The notes below the pieces were generated by a model. The model worked only from the letters and a program-made list of their open reading frames with translations. It was not told the DNA's origin and made no database searches. The position numbers and the translations under genes were made by a program. From Antedon mediterranea (lineage: Eukaryota; Echinodermata; Crinoidea; Comatulida; Antedonidae), in assembly GCF_964355755.1 (NCBI RefSeq), contig NC_092674.1, positions 10,423,001-10,487,000 of the forward strand: 64,000 nucleotides of DNA, written 5' to 3'. Shown one piece after another: positions 63,110 to 64,000 of this stretch (position 1 is the first letter of the stretch; each line of letters opens with the position of its first letter).

Positions 63110-64000
63110 CTGAAAAACAACACATTGATATTTGAAATTAATTAGACATTTTCTTTTTTACTTTAATTGGAATTTGAAAACAAATTGTGAATTTTTAACC
63201 TATGAAAATTGAGAAACGATTATGTTGAACAACATCAGTTTTGGTTAATAAATTCGCACAAATCGGAAACGGCAAATAATTAGGGGCAAAATTCCTTCTA
63301 CTTTTTGTGACAAAAAAAAGCGCAACCAATTAAAGCTAAGGCATATTTGATACTGTATATAAGAATATTTTTGCCTTGTGAAAAACAGTTTCTTAACCGG
63401 CCACATTTTTATATTTAGCGTCTTCAATTGTCATAGACATCCAGTACTCAATTTGAAAGCCTTTGGAGCATAACACTGTTTTAAAACTGGCTATTATAGT
63501 ATAATTTGTAACCTTTGATTTAAAATAATACCTTTTGCTAATCAACTATCTCTATGTGATTTTCAGAATAAAATTATTATACAAATAAATTTATAAATAT
63601 TACATGAAATAATAGTTTTAATAATGCACAATTAATAAAAATGCATTTAAATCACCAACATACTAAGACCTAAGACATTTAAATTTCAGAGTGCTATGAA
63701 AAAAGTCCAGTTTAATTTCTCTAATGGACGAAGACGATTTAAGTTTAAAGAGATCTATGAAGACAGAGAGACATAGTCTCGGTGCTGTCATTACAAACAG
63801 ACTGACAAGTATTATAAAATACTTTTTTCATTATGATATGATAAAGTAGTATGTTATGCTGATTATCAAATACTTAAACTTGTTTTTTATTTAAAAAATC
63901 AGCAATATAAAGAATGAATAGTTGAACAGATATGCCAGACTTTTTAAATGTCCATGTCACAATTTTTTTTTTAAATGGTTTTTTCCTTGGTGCTAGAGAA
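63110..64000 (-). other. APBB intron at the right edge
   Basis: Upstream of the first visible APBB exon. I looked for the WW-domain exon (W...WEPP) on the minus strand and did not find it. AT-rich, no repeat recognised. Confidence 0.5.

Overview
The window is AT-rich, intron-rich animal DNA packed with inverted-repeat elements, LINE fragments and minisatellites. Two conserved genes, both on the minus strand, can be followed exon by exon with consistent splice phases. They are an NSUN7-like RNA methyltransferase homologue (68-23848, its 3' end beyond the left edge) and a Fe65/APBB-family adaptor (38942-63109, its 5' end beyond the right edge). The protein similarity, repeat content and recurrent 'TAGGCCTA' words suggest a marine invertebrate deuterostome. 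An echinoderm is my best guess, but the sequence alone does not prove it.

Layout. 68-23848: nine coding exons of NSUN7 (624 codons visible), with introns carrying TTAA-flanked MITEs, two minisatellites, tRNA-like SINE heads and a 1.3 kb foldback element. 23849-38941: a 15.1 kb intergenic stretch with no host gene that I can support. It holds several large inverted-repeat elements with recognisable target-site duplications (10 bp at 24.7 kb, 8 bp at 26.4 kb, 8 bp at 28.3 kb, 9 bp at 31.0 kb), a 3 kb terminal-inverted-repeat element, and a truncated Ty3/gypsy-like LTR element with a gag/protease -1 frameshift signal. 38942-63109: nine exons of Fe65/APBB (395 residues visible: acidic linker, PTB1, PTB2, C-terminal tail). 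Its introns hold two 5'-truncated LINEs in the sense orientation, further MITEs and a decayed retrocopy-like pseudogene of an Ig-domain membrane protein with a Thr-rich stalk.

The two genes are not an operon. NSUN7 belongs to the NOP2/Sun RNA m5C methyltransferase family, and Fe65 is a cytoplasmic/nuclear adaptor that binds APP-type receptors. Their adjacency is still notable because human NSUN7 and APBB2 are neighbours on chromosome 4p, which suggests retained microsynteny with one gene inverted.

No wholly new system is claimed. The items most worth checking are the NSUN7-APBB linkage, the loss of the motif IV cysteine in NSUN7, the foldback elements with clean target-site duplications and swapped termini, and the frameshift module in the LTR element. 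Exon limits were read by eye from splice signals, phase and remembered human homologues. No database search was run.
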